This document shows positions 18,311 through 26,619 of a stretch of DNA of 64,000 nucleotides, one piece after another. Position numbers and translations under genes: made by a program. The notes beneath the pieces are model-generated. The model saw nothing but the letters and a program-made list of their open reading frames with translations, ran no database searches and was not told where the DNA came from. The DNA is taken from assembly GCA_947463325.1 (NCBI GenBank), contig CANHQT010000001.1:173450-237449 (forward strand), in the 5' to 3' direction. How positions within the stretch are numbered: the stretch's first letter is position 1; each line of letters begins with the position of its first letter. Source of the DNA: Sphingomonadaceae bacterium (GTDB lineage Bacteria > Pseudomonadota > Alphaproteobacteria > Sphingomonadales > Sphingomonadaceae).

Positions 18311-18802
18311 TCAGAATTTGCTGCCGGTGATCCGGGCGATTTCACGCGACACCAGCCGCTCGACGATCTCTGGCAGATGCGCGTCGAGCCATTGCTTCAA
18401 TGCCGGCTTCAACGCGGCTTCAACCAGAGCGTTGACGCTGGTGTCACCGGATACTGGGGCCGCTGGTGAAGCCTGCGGCGCGGCATTGCCTGCAAGCACG
18501 GCCGCGAGCGTTTCGAGCGACTGACGCGAAGCGGCGGCGGATACGGCAGAGACCAATTCCGGCGAAGCGCTGTCAGCTTGCGATGCGGCGCCATGCGCTA
18601 TGCCAGTCAGCGCATCGTCCTCCGGCCGTTCCCCGCCGGTGAGCTCGAGAACATCGTCGGCAATATCATCGTCGGCAGCATCATCGCTGGCAGGAAAAAC
18701 ATCGGCAAGGCCCGCGCTGCGCGCTTCCTCATCGCGCGCCATGACGCGACGGATCGAAGACAGGATTTCTTCCATGGAAGGTTCGCGAGACATATCGCCC
18801 AT
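18311..18802 (-). CDS. popZ: DUF2497/PopZ-like polar organizing protein
   Basis: About 163 residues. The N terminus (MSREPSMEEILSSIRRVMAR) matches the conserved N-terminal helix of PopZ, the acidic polymer that anchors chromosome origins at the cell pole in Caulobacter. The middle is acidic and disordered-looking (DDAADDDIADDV), and the C terminus has the paired helices ALKPALKQWLDAHLPEIVER and LVSREIARI. Start uncertain between 18802, with AGGA upstream, and 18793. It follows a TolC gene, as in other alphaproteobacteria, but valS, often next, is absent. Polar function is inferred from family only. Confidence 0.85.
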   Translation of the reverse strand: MGDMSREPSMEEILSSIRRVMARDEEARSAGLADVFPASDDAADDDIADDVLELTGGERPEDDALTGIAHGAASQADSASPELVSAVSAAASRQSLETLAAVLAGNAAPQASPAAPVSGDTSVNALVEAALKPALKQWLDAHLPEIVERLVSREIARITGSKF

Positions 18803-18913
18803 TGTCCTGTTTGCCCCCGAAGCACCACGCGCCGTGCGATTCTGTCCCGCAACGGCACGATCCATCAGGGTCCGCCATAGCCGTTGGCCCCGGCGAAGGC
18901 CAGCCCTGCGCGC

Positions 18914-20383
18914 CTATTGGGCCAGCTGGGGCGTGCTGCCGGTGGGAATGCTGGCGTCCTGCGCTGCTATGCCGATGGTGCGGGTGGCGACGGCCGCGGG
19001 ATCAGGGTCCTGATCCCAGTCCCACATGCGGCCCCGTACCCGCTCGTAATTGGCGGCGGGATCATAGAGCATTTCGCCAGCGGCGATGCCCAGATCTTCG
19101 GCCTCTGCGCGGCCCATGGCGGCCAGCAGAGTGAAGCCTGCGACATAGGCGTCGCGCCGTGCGCTCACCAGTTGCACCTGCGCGTTGAGCAGCTCCTGCT
19201 CGGCGTTGAGGATGTCGAGGATGGTGCGTGTGCCAACGCTGTTTTCGGCCCGCACACCTTCAAGGCTGAGGCGCCCGGCGGCGACTGCAATCTCGCTCGA
19301 TTGGGCCACCTGCTGGGCCGCACGCAGGCTGGCATAGGCAGCGCGGGTCTGTGCGATGATGCCGCGCTCCGCTTCAATCAGCTGTTCGAGGGCTTGGCTT
19401 TCGCGGGCCTGCGCCTGACGGACGCGGGCAGCGGGCCGCCCGCCCTGAAACAGCGGCACCGTTACCGTGACGCCGGTTGAGGCGCTGGTCTGTGTCTGCT
19501 GGGCGGAAACACCCGGGATACCGCTGCCGATCGTTCCGAGAAAATCATTGTAGCTGCCACCGGTGGTCAGCGACACGCGCGGCATGCGTGTGCCCTGTGC
19601 GGCGCGCACGTCAAACCCGCGGGCACGGGCCTCTATGGTTGCCGCCTCGAGATCGGGGTTATCGGCGAGCGCGGCCTCCACCGCCAGGTCGGCGCTGTCG
19701 GGCAGACCCGGCAGAGGTGGCGGGGATTGAAGCGCGCCCGGTGCGTTGCCGACCAGCCGGACATAGGATTCGCGGCTCGCAATGAGCCGCGCTTCGGCGG
19801 CCTGCAGATTGCCTTGCGCCAGTGCGAGGCGCGATTCGGACTGGGCAACATCGGTGCGGGTCAGATCGCCGATGTCGAACCGGTCGCGCGTCGCCTGCAG
19901 ATTGACGGTCAGCACCTCAACATTGTTGCGGTTGAGCGCAACGACCGCCTCGTCACGCAGCACGTCCATATAGGCCCCGACCACCTGGCTGAACACCGCC
20001 GCTTCCGTGCCACGCAGCACGGCTTGCCCGGCCTCAACCCGCGTCTCGGCAGCGCGGATGCTGTTGCGCACAACTCCGCCCTGATACAGCGGGACGGTAA
20101 GTTGCGCTTGCACGGAAAGGGTGCGGTCGGGCGCGAAGATATTGTTGCTGCCCTGCTTCAGCACTTCGTTGAAACCGACGCTCGATCCGAGGTTGGGAAG
20201 GCCGTCCGCGCGGGCGATGGGCACGCTTTCATCGGCGACTCGCTGGCCTGAACGGGCGGCGGCAAGGGTCGGGTTGCTCTCATAGGCTGCGGCCAGGGCA
20301 TCGCGCAGCGTTTCCGCCCCGGCTGGAACGGTGAACATGGCCAGCGCACCGGCGAGGAGCAGCGAACGGGGGGAGAGTCGCAT
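18914..20383 (-). CDS. tolC: TolC family outer membrane channel
   Basis: A 489-residue outer membrane efflux or secretion duct. It has a signal peptide (LLLAGALAMFTVPAGAE), then two OEP repeats: TLRDALAAAYESNPTLAAAR and a second repeat from LPDSADLAVEAALADNPDL. Long Ala/Gln/Glu helices and SVGTRTILDILNAEQELL are typical of TolC. The ATG at 20383 starts the signal peptide. It lies 11 bases after the PCMT-like gene. No inner-membrane or adaptor partner is adjacent, so the substrate is unknown. Confidence 0.92.
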   Translation of the reverse strand: MRLSPRSLLLAGALAMFTVPAGAETLRDALAAAYESNPTLAAARSGQRVADESVPIARADGLPNLGSSVGFNEVLKQGSNNIFAPDRTLSVQAQLTVPLYQGGVVRNSIRAAETRVEAGQAVLRGTEAAVFSQVVGAYMDVLRDEAVVALNRNNVEVLTVNLQATRDRFDIGDLTRTDVAQSESRLALAQGNLQAAEARLIASRESYVRLVGNAPGALQSPPPLPGLPDSADLAVEAALADNPDLEAATIEARARGFDVRAAQGTRMPRVSLTTGGSYNDFLGTIGSGIPGVSAQQTQTSASTGVTVTVPLFQGGRPAARVRQAQARESQALEQLIEAERGIIAQTRAAYASLRAAQQVAQSSEIAVAAGRLSLEGVRAENSVGTRTILDILNAEQELLNAQVQLVSARRDAYVAGFTLLAAMGRAEAEDLGIAAGEMLYDPAANYERVRGRMWDWDQDPDPAAVATRTIGIAAQDASIPTGSTPQLAQ

Positions 20384-20394
20384 AAGGGTCCGAT

Positions 20395-21075
20395 TCAGAA
20401 GGTAAAGCGGGGTGGCGCGGCAAATCCCGGCAGATGCACGCACTCGAGATCGGCAAAGGCATAGGGCGCGACCGGCGCGCCGCCTTCGATGGCAACGGCA
20501 CGGGCGAGTCGTGTCACACTACCATCAGCAAGGCCGGTTGCGACTCGCGCGCCGGGGCGGAGCTGGGCCAGCAGGGCCTGTGGCAGAGCTTCGATGGCGC
20601 CATCGACAATCATCACGTCATAGGGTGCGCCGTCCGGCGCGCCTGCCGTGAGCGGCGCTTCCACCCAGCGGATGTCGCTTCGTTCGCCAAGTGCGGCGCG
20701 ACCAAGGGCAATCAGCGCGGCCTTTTCTTCTACCGCGGTAACGCGCGCGCCCAGCGCAGCGATCAGAGCCGCGCAATAGCCGGTGGCCGCGCCGATCAGC
20801 AGAACATTCTGTCCAGCCTTGATGCTCGCATCGGCCATCAGCCGTGCCGTGGTCAGCGGCGGGTTGAGCGCGCGCCCCTCGCTCAGCGGAATGGCGCGGT
20901 CGATATAGGCCCCGGCGCGGGCGGCTTCGGGCAGGTGCGGCTCGCGCGCTGTCTCAAGCAGCGCCGCGACTAGCGCCGGGTCGTTGACGTCATTGGTCCG
21001 AAGCTGGCTATCGACCATGGCACGGCGCTGCACGGCGGCGGTCTGGTCGGAGGCGGAAAGGGTGGCGACGGTCAT
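20395..21075 (-). CDS. Protein-L-isoaspartate O-methyltransferase family protein
   Basis: A 226-residue SAM-dependent methyltransferase of the PCMT family. It shows RRAMVDSQLRTNDVNDPALV at the N terminus, the SAM site NVLLIGAATGYCAALIAALG, the acidic VTAVEEK loop and YDVMIVDGAIEALP. Unlike canonical Pcm, the motif I glycine pattern is GAATGY and the start region is divergent, so true isoaspartyl repair activity is not assured. ATG 21075 is chosen; a longer frame to 21201 lacks family similarity. It leads the PCMT-tolC-popZ set. Confidence 0.83.
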   Translation of the reverse strand: MTVATLSASDQTAAVQRRAMVDSQLRTNDVNDPALVAALLETAREPHLPEAARAGAYIDRAIPLSEGRALNPPLTTARLMADASIKAGQNVLLIGAATGYCAALIAALGARVTAVEEKAALIALGRAALGERSDIRWVEAPLTAGAPDGAPYDVMIVDGAIEALPQALLAQLRPGARVATGLADGSVTRLARAVAIEGGAPVAPYAFADLECVHLPGFAAPPRFTF

Positions 21076-21268
21076 GGCGCGGTCCGGAAACTCGATTGTG
21101 GCAGACAGATAGCCCGCCCCGTTCTGTATTGCAATGGTAATACAGTATGGCGGCGTGCTGCCAGCCCTTACCGGACGCAAGCCCGCGTTGCAAAGCGGCA
21201 CTGGCGATTGCTTGCCAATCCCTGCCGGCTGGTCTAGTCGCGCTGGCCTGTCGAAAGACCACCTGGCT

Positions 21269-21342
21269 GGCCCGATGGCGGAGTGGTGACGCAGCGGACT
21301 GCAAATCCGTATACGCCGGTTCGATTCCGGCTCGGGCCTCCA
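21269..21342 (+). tRNA. tRNA-Cys (GCA)
   Basis: A complete cloverleaf. The acceptor stem GGCCCGA at 21269-21275 pairs with TCGGGCC at 21332-21338, then discriminator T and an encoded CCA (21340-21342). The anticodon loop is GACTGCAAATC with anticodon GCA; the T arm is GCCGGTTCGATTCCGGC. It lies alone between the PCMT-like gene (-) and the DCC gene (+). Confidence 0.96.
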
Positions 21343-21422
21343 GCCAGATTTCTCCTCGATTTTTGCCCCATCCTCATTTTTCCGCGACGCGGCGGGATGT
21401 TATTGCCGCTGCGCGTTCCTAG

Positions 21423-21791
21423 ATGGTCGTGATGAGCAAGGTGACTGTCTGGCATGATGGTGGCTGCCCGCTATGCCAGCGGGAGATTGCACTGATGCGC
21501 CGGCTTGATCGCGCTGGGGCGATCCAGTTCATCGATGCTGCTGATGATGCGACCGTATGTCCGCTGGACAGGGGCCAGCTGCTGGCCCGTTTCCATGCCC
21601 GCGAAGACGGACAAATCCTCTCTGGTGCGGCGGCCTTTGCCGCGATGTGGCGGGCTATTCCCCTGTTGCGCCCGCTCGGTCTGCTGGCGCGCAACCGTCT
21701 GCTTCTGGCGGTGCTGGAGCGGCTGTATGTCCAATTCCTGCGTGTCAGGCCGGGTCTGCAGCGCGTGATCGCCCGGCGGAGTGGCGCATGA
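21423..21791 (+). CDS. DCC-family (DUF393) thiol-disulfide protein
   Basis: A small 122-residue protein of the DUF393/DCC family, named after its Asp-Cys-Cys signature, here HDGGCPLCQREIALM with a Cys-x-x-Cys pair. The family is predicted to have a thioredoxin-like fold and redox activity, but substrates are unknown. Later segments (IQFIDAADDA, LSGAAAFAAMWRAIPLLRP) fit the family. The start may be 21423 or the ATG at 21432. Its stop overlaps the following kinase start (ATGA), indicating coupling. Confidence 0.85.
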   Translation: MVVMSKVTVWHDGGCPLCQREIALMRRLDRAGAIQFIDAADDATVCPLDRGQLLARFHAREDGQILSGAAAFAAMWRAIPLLRPLGLLARNRLLLAVLERLYVQFLRVRPGLQRVIARRSGA

Positions 21792-23131
21792 ACGGTGATG
21801 ATGCGGACGATATGGTAGATGATGCGGGCGGTCGGGCAGTGCCGCGCACCCGCCTGTCTCGTTTCGGGCAATTCGGGCGCCTTGCCGGCGGTGTTGCGGG
21901 GGGCATGCTGGCAGAAGGGGCGCGTCGCCTGGCCGAAGGTGAGCGCCCGCGCATGCGTGACATGCTGCTCACCCCGGCGAACGTAAACCGCATTGCAGAC
22001 CGCCTGTCCCATTTGCGCGGCGCGGCGATGAAGCTCGGCCAGATGATTTCCATGGATGCCGGCGATATGCTGCCGCCTGAGCTCGCCGACATTTTGGCGC
22101 GGCTGCGGCAGAATGCCTATCGCATGCCCCCGCAGCAGTTGCAGACGGTGTTGGCGGCCGAATGGGGGCGTGATTGGCGGACCCGCTTTACCCGGTTTGA
22201 AGCAACGCCCATTGCTGCCGCGTCGATCGGTCAGGTGCATCGCGCCCAGACACGTGATGGCCGGCTTCTGGCTATCAAGGTGCAATATCCCGGGGTTGCG
22301 GAAAGCATTGATGCCGATGTCGACAATGTCGCCACCCTGCTGCGCGTGTCTGGCTTGCTCCCGCGAGAGCTGGACATCGACCCCTTACTGGTCGCCGCCA
22401 AGCAGCAGCTGAGTGAAGAAGCCGATTATCTGCGGGAGGCCGCGCAGATGGCGCTGTTCGGCTCATTGCTCGGCAACTCTGCCGACTATGTCGTGCCAGC
22501 GCCCGACGGCCAGTTCACCACCGCGCGCGTGCTGGCGATGGACTTTGTCCAAAGCCGGCCGATCGAAACGCTGGCCGATGCGCCCCAGGTCGTCCGCGAC
22601 CGGGTGATGCATGCGCTCATTGCACTGGTGCTGCGCGAATTGTTCGAATTCGGGGTGATGCAGACCGATCCCAATTTCGCCAACTATCGTTTCCTGCCGG
22701 ACAGTGGCCGTCTGGTGCTGCTCGATTTCGGTGCTGCCCGTCCGGTCCCGTCCGAAACCGCCAAGGGATACCGGCAATTGCTGGCCGCTCTCATGCAGGG
22801 GGAACGGGCAGAGGTTCGGGCGGCGGCGCTGTCCGCCGGCTTTGTCGGCGCCGGAGCGCTTGCCCGCCATGGTCCGCGTATTGACCGGATGATCGACGTT
22901 GTGGTCGGGGAAATGACACGGCCCGGCGCGTTCGACTTCGGGGACCGCGCCTTTGTTGGGCTATTGCGCGATGAAGGCATGGATATCGCTGGCGATACCG
23001 CTGCCTGGCATATTCCGCCTGCCGATCTCCTGTTCGTCCAGCGCAAGATCAGCGGCACTGCGCTGCTTGCCGCACGCCTGAAAGCGCGCGTTGATGTGCG
23101 GTCACTTGTGACAGACTTGCTGGCGGCCTGA
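21788..23131 (+). CDS. ABC1/ADCK3 (UbiB-like) atypical kinase
   Basis: A 447-residue member of the ABC1/ADCK/UbiB family of atypical kinase-like ATPases that support ubiquinone synthesis or lipid metabolism. It has the family KxGQ motif (KLGQ at about residues 82-85), the Ala-rich loop PIAAASIGQVHRA, the VAIK-like LLAIKVQYPGV, the catalytic loop MQTDPNFANY resembling human ADCK3, and DFG in VLLDFGAARPV. The ATG at 21788 is chosen because it overlaps the DCC stop. It is soluble-looking, without the C-terminal membrane helices of E. coli UbiB, so a COQ8-like role is more likely. Confidence 0.88.
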   Translation: MNGDDADDMVDDAGGRAVPRTRLSRFGQFGRLAGGVAGGMLAEGARRLAEGERPRMRDMLLTPANVNRIADRLSHLRGAAMKLGQMISMDAGDMLPPELADILARLRQNAYRMPPQQLQTVLAAEWGRDWRTRFTRFEATPIAAASIGQVHRAQTRDGRLLAIKVQYPGVAESIDADVDNVATLLRVSGLLPRELDIDPLLVAAKQQLSEEADYLREAAQMALFGSLLGNSADYVVPAPDGQFTTARVLAMDFVQSRPIETLADAPQVVRDRVMHALIALVLRELFEFGVMQTDPNFANYRFLPDSGRLVLLDFGAARPVPSETAKGYRQLLAALMQGERAEVRAAALSAGFVGAGALARHGPRIDRMIDVVVGEMTRPGAFDFGDRAFVGLLRDEGMDIAGDTAAWHIPPADLLFVQRKISGTALLAARLKARVDVRSLVTDLLAA

Positions 23132-23256
23132 GGCGATTGTGACATCGGCGGCCGCAAAGCGCTGCTGCGTGAATGCTGTTGAAGCCCGCCGTCTGGCGGC
23201 TTACATCGATAGCCAGTGAGCGGGCATCCTTGCCCGCTGGGACAGCCGGGGATCGC

Positions 23257-23580
23257 ATGACCAGTTTTGAAGATCGCGAACGCGCTTTCGAAGCGAAATT
23301 CGCCCGTGACGAGGAACTGCAGTTCCGCATCACTGCCCGGCGCAACAAGCTGCTCGGCCTGTGGGCCGCCGAACGCATGGGGCTGACGGCAGAGGAAACC
23401 GACGCTTATGCCAAGTCGGTCGTCCAGGCCGATTTCGAGGAAGCGGGCGACGAGGATGTCGTGCGCAAACTGTTCGCTGATCTGGTGTCTGCCGGTGTTG
23501 ACGTCGATGAGGGCACGGTGCGTGCCGCGCTCGACGCCAAAGCGGTCGAAGCGCGCCGCCAGTTCATCGAAGGCGTGTGA
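23257..23580 (+). CDS. DUF1476 protein, ATP synthase zeta inhibitor family
   Basis: A 107-residue helical protein. DUF1476 contains the zeta subunit of alphaproteobacterial F1Fo-ATP synthase, which inserts its N-terminal segment into F1 to block ATP hydrolysis. The N terminus MTSFEDRERAFEAKFARDEE and the core NKLLGLWAAERMGLT match the family. The ATG at 23257 is chosen for that reason. Not all paralogues inhibit, so the role is family-based inference. bolA and grxD follow closely. Confidence 0.88.
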   Translation: MTSFEDRERAFEAKFARDEELQFRITARRNKLLGLWAAERMGLTAEETDAYAKSVVQADFEEAGDEDVVRKLFADLVSAGVDVDEGTVRAALDAKAVEARRQFIEGV

Positions 23581-23590
23581 GGCCAAACCC

Positions 23591-23824
23591 ATGCCCATGC
23601 ACGCCGAAGAGATTGAACGCCTGATCCGCGCCGGAATCCCGGATGCGGAAGTGACAATCACCGATCTGGCGGGTGATGGTGATCATTATGCCGCCCGCGT
23701 CGTTGCCGAAAGTTTCCGCAGCCTCTCCCGCATCGCCCGCCAGCGCGCGGTCTATGCGGCGCTTGGTGGGCGGATGGGCGGCGAACTTCACGCTTTGCAG
23801 CTGACCACTGCCGTTCCCGACTGA
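23591..23824 (+). CDS. BolA family protein
   Basis: A 77-residue BolA-like protein with the family pattern HAEEIERLIRAGIPDAEVTI, then DGDHYAARVVAESFRSLSRI (the conserved HY region) and RQRAVYAALGGRMGGELHAL. BolA proteins bind monothiol glutaredoxins through a shared [2Fe-2S] cluster and act in iron-sulfur trafficking or iron sensing. The next gene is such a glutaredoxin, which supports this. Start is either ATG 23591 or 23597. It is 10 bases after the DUF1476 stop. Confidence 0.93.
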   Translation: MPMHAEEIERLIRAGIPDAEVTITDLAGDGDHYAARVVAESFRSLSRIARQRAVYAALGGRMGGELHALQLTTAVPD

Positions 23825-23846
23825 ACCCGATTTCAAGGATAGACTT

Positions 23847-24167
23847 ATGTCCGATCAGACTGCCATTGACCGCATCGGCGAGATTGTTTCCGCCAATCAC
23901 ATCGTGCTGTTCATGAAGGGCACGCCGCTGTTTCCGCAGTGCGGTTTTTCCAGCCGCGCGGTCGCCATTCTCGATCGCCTCGGCGCGGAATATGCCAGCG
24001 TCGATGTGCTGCAGGATCAGGAGATCCGGGCAGGCATCAAGGCCTATTCGGACTGGCCCACCATCCCCCAGCTCTACATCGACGGGGAATTTGTCGGTGG
24101 ATCGGACATCATGATGGAAATGTACGAGGCCGGCGAGCTGCAGACCATGGTCGGCGCCGAAAGCTGA
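23847..24167 (+). CDS. grxD: Monothiol glutaredoxin, Grx4 type
   Basis: A 106-residue monothiol glutaredoxin with the active-site motif CGFS (Cys32) in FPQCGFSSRAV, the glutathione-binding DWPTIPQLYI and the GGSDIMMEMY segment. Members bind a [2Fe-2S] cluster with glutathione and deliver it or share it with BolA. It lies 22 bases after the bolA gene. The standard annotation is Grx4 family monothiol glutaredoxin. This is the last gene of the local plus-strand run. Confidence 0.95.
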   Translation: MSDQTAIDRIGEIVSANHIVLFMKGTPLFPQCGFSSRAVAILDRLGAEYASVDVLQDQEIRAGIKAYSDWPTIPQLYIDGEFVGGSDIMMEMYEAGELQTMVGAES

Positions 24168-24524
24168 TCGCGCTGACGCCACCCTCGGCTTGACCTGTTT
24201 TCATGTCGGAATGTCGCCCGTGAAGGGCGGGTTGAAGCGGATCGGCACCAGGGACCAGACTGGCCCGACCCGCTTCATGTGGGCGAAGCCCTCAGGAACA
24301 TCTTCTGTTTTGCAGACCCCGTGCCAGTTTCAGAAATTCTCGGTTTCCGGCGATTTGCGATGGTCAACAGCCGTTAACCCTGCGGGCGTTTCGTAAAGAT
24401 TCCCGACATCCGGCCGGCCCATCCGCCATCATCTTCTCCCGTGGCTCGCCCGCCCGGCGGCTCCTTGACAGCTATCGCACCGCGCCATACGCCTACGTCT
24501 GTAGATAGTTGACGGGAGCGTGCG
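24168..24524. other. Intergenic region before the BlaI gene
   Basis: 357 bases without a gene I can support. It contains an inverted repeat TGAAGCGG (24233-24240) and CCGCTTCA (24270-24277) that could be an RNA hairpin after grxD, and an imperfect GGTCAACA/TTAACC repeat near 24362-24379. A promoter-like and operator-like segment lies at its right end. A 68-codon frame at 24190-24396 has no recognisable features. Confidence 0.5.
24465..24504 (+). promoter_or_regulatory. Candidate promoter and BlaI operator
   Basis: TTGACA at 24465-24470 is a perfect -35 box; a poor TACGCC at 24488-24493 sits 17 bases further on as a possible -10. Overlapping its end, CTAC at 24493-24496 and GTAG at 24501-24504 form a dyad (CTACGTCTGTAG), similar in style to TACA/TGTA operators bound by BlaI/MecI/CopY repressors. 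Autoregulation of the blaI-M56 pair is therefore plausible. The -10 assignment is weak. Confidence 0.45.
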
Positions 24525-24893
24525 ATGGCAGAACGCATCAGCGAATCGGAACTGGCGGTGATGGAGGTTCTCTGGGAAGCCTCGCCCTTGTCCGCTGCCG
24601 ATGTCGGTCAGCGTCTGGAGGGCGCGCGCGACTGGAGCCTGCAGACGGTCAAAACGCTCTTGTCCCGCCTGGTCGCCAAGGGCGCGGTGTCCGCCGAAGA
24701 GGATGGCCGGCGCTACCTTTATGCGCCGTTGGTCGATCGCGCCGACCACAGCATCCGCGAATCGCGCCGTCTGGTCGATCGGCTGTTCGGCGGGCGCGTC
24801 TCCCCGCTCGTCGCCCAGCTGGCCGAAGCCGAAACATTGAGTGATGATGACATCGCCGAATTGAAGGCCCTGATCGATAGGCTGGGTGCATGA
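24525..24893 (+). CDS. BlaI/MecI/CopY family transcriptional repressor
   Basis: A 122-residue winged-helix repressor: MAERISESELAVMEVLWEAS, LEGARDWSLQTVKTLLSRLV (recognition helix), KGAVSAEEDGRRYLYAPLV, then a C-terminal dimerisation helix pair. In the known systems it represses its operon until cleaved by, or in response to, its M56 membrane partner. That partner starts inside its stop codon (ATGA). Whether the signal is beta-lactam, metal or other envelope stress cannot be told from sequence. Confidence 0.93.
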   Translation: MAERISESELAVMEVLWEASPLSAADVGQRLEGARDWSLQTVKTLLSRLVAKGAVSAEEDGRRYLYAPLVDRADHSIRESRRLVDRLFGGRVSPLVAQLAEAETLSDDDIAELKALIDRLGA

Positions 24894-26491
24894 CGGGGGC
24901 GTTAAGCCTCGGCCTCGATGGCTTTGCCGGTTGGCTGGCGGATACGCTGCTGGCGACGAGCCTGCTTATTCTTCTTGTATTGCTGGTGCGCCGTCCCGTC
25001 GCTCAACTGTGCGGTCCGCGCCTTGCCTATGCCTTGTGGGCGCTGCCTGCCGCGCGGCTCATCCTGCCGCCGCTGCCTTCCCCCTGGTTTGCTGGCGATG
25101 TCGCACCAACGGCAATGAATGCGCTGCCGACTATGGAGATGACCACGCCTTGGCTCTTTTCGGCTGATCCGGTGCTGGCAGCCGCCAGCGATGCCATCAT
25201 GTCTGTCTCTCGCCTGGTCTCTGCCGAAGCGCTGTTGGCGGCGATCGCGCTGCTCTGGGCCGGTGGCGCGGCCGTGGCGATGACCCGCCTGTGGCTGGCG
25301 CACCGCCGGATGCTGGCCAGCCTCGATGATGCCGAGCTGGTTGAATGGCACGGCAGCGTGCGCTTGTATCGCAGCGCCGCTGTGACGGGGCCGTTGGCGT
25401 TCGGGCTGATGGCGCCGGCTATCGTCCTGCCTGACGATGAACGCTTGCCGCTGACGGATGCCGAACGGGCGCTCGCGATCCGGCACGAGCTGGCGCATCA
25501 CAGCCGCGGGGATTTGTGGGCCAATGCCTTTGCTGTCCTGTTTGCAGCGTTGCACTGGTTCCACCCGCTGATCGGGCGGGCATGGCGCGCCTTCCGCTTT
25601 GATCAGGAGGCGGCCTGTGATACCACCGTTTTGGACCGGTCGACCCCTGCGGAAAAGGCGCTCTATGCGCGTACGTTGGCCAAGGCGGCTACCGGCCGGG
25701 CCAGCGCCTTTGCCAGCCCGCTGATCGGACAAGAGAGGTTGAAGGAGAGACTGTTCATGCTTGCTCAGCCCCCCGCCTCTGTTTTGCGTCGTCGTACCGG
25801 GGCCGCGCTGGCCGTGATCTCCGCGCTTGGCTTGCTTGCGCTGACCGCCAGCCCGGTCAGCGCCGATCCAGCGGTTCCCGCACCGCCTGCCCCGCCCGCT
25901 GCCCCTGCGGTAGCTGACTCGCCCCAACCGCCCCAGCCGCTTGCCCCGCTGGAACCTCGCGCCAGTGTCCGGGTGATCACCGTTGATCGCAGTCAGGATC
26001 AGGCCGATTCAGCGACACAGGCTGCCGAGGGCGCCGGCGCGGCCATTGCTGCCGCACGTGAAGATATGGCACGCCATCGCATGGTGATCCGCCACAGCCG
26101 GGCGATGGACGGTATGGATCGCACCGAAATTGCGGCTCTCATGGCTTATGCCCGTGAACAGGCACGCGCTGCCGCGGCTGAAGCGCGGGCCGCCAACGGT
26201 CATGCGCAATCGCTTATTCGTGTGCGGGCCTGCAACGATGCGGTTGAAGCCGAGTTATTCGGATCCGCTGCCCTCGGTGAGGCCGGCCAGCCGCAGATTC
26301 GCCTTGTCCGTTGCGTGGAACGCCTCGCAACTCCGCACTTGCAGGTCGAAGCGCTGCGTCGCGCGCGCAACGCCCTTGCCTCTATAGATTCCCGTCACCT
26401 GCCGGCGGAAGCCCGCGATTCGGCGATTGCCGAACTCGATTCCGCCATCGCTGCCGTAGAGGCTGAGGCGAACCGCACGACATCCGACTGA
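24890..26491 (+). CDS. M56 family membrane metallopeptidase (BlaR1-like)
   Basis: A 533-residue membrane protease. N-terminal hydrophobic segments precede the zinc motif HELAHH (His199, Glu200, His203), followed by ALHWFHPLIGRAWRAFRFDQE and EAACDTTVL, which supplies the further glutamate/aspartate ligands of M56 peptidases. After a last membrane segment (GAALAVISALGLLALTA) comes a Pro/Ala-rich linker and a helical C-terminal domain. There is no penicillin-binding sensor domain as in BlaR1 of staphylococci, so the inducer is open. It is coupled to the BlaI-like repressor. Confidence 0.88.
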   Translation: MTGALSLGLDGFAGWLADTLLATSLLILLVLLVRRPVAQLCGPRLAYALWALPAARLILPPLPSPWFAGDVAPTAMNALPTMEMTTPWLFSADPVLAAASDAIMSVSRLVSAEALLAAIALLWAGGAAVAMTRLWLAHRRMLASLDDAELVEWHGSVRLYRSAAVTGPLAFGLMAPAIVLPDDERLPLTDAERALAIRHELAHHSRGDLWANAFAVLFAALHWFHPLIGRAWRAFRFDQEAACDTTVLDRSTPAEKALYARTLAKAATGRASAFASPLIGQERLKERLFMLAQPPASVLRRRTGAALAVISALGLLALTASPVSADPAVPAPPAPPAAPAVADSPQPPQPLAPLEPRASVRVITVDRSQDQADSATQAAEGAGAAIAAAREDMARHRMVIRHSRAMDGMDRTEIAALMAYAREQARAAAAEARAANGHAQSLIRVRACNDAVEAELFGSAALGEAGQPQIRLVRCVERLATPHLQVEALRRARNALASIDSRHLPAEARDSAIAELDSAIAAVEAEANRTTSD

Positions 26492-26549
26492 TAGGCGTTG
26501 GAAACGGGTTCTGTTCCCCGGGGGTCTCCGCAAAGGCTCCGGGATTACT

Positions 26550-26584
26550 GGCCGGAGCGGGCGTGCCCCGCTCCGGCCTTTTTT
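26550..26584 (+). terminator. Rho-independent terminator after the M56 gene
   Basis: A perfect 12-base-pair stem, GGCCGGAGCGGG at 26550-26561 and CCCGCTCCGGCC at 26567-26578, with a five-base loop and a run of six T. It separates the blaI-M56 operon from the MBL-fold hydrolase gene. Confidence 0.93.
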
Positions 26585-26619
26585 ATCCAAGCCTTCCGAT
26601 TTCGGCTAACCGGTGCCAC

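Noticed and set aside
24190..24396. 68-codon frame after grxD
   Set aside because: No ribosome site, no motif, and it overlaps an inverted repeat.
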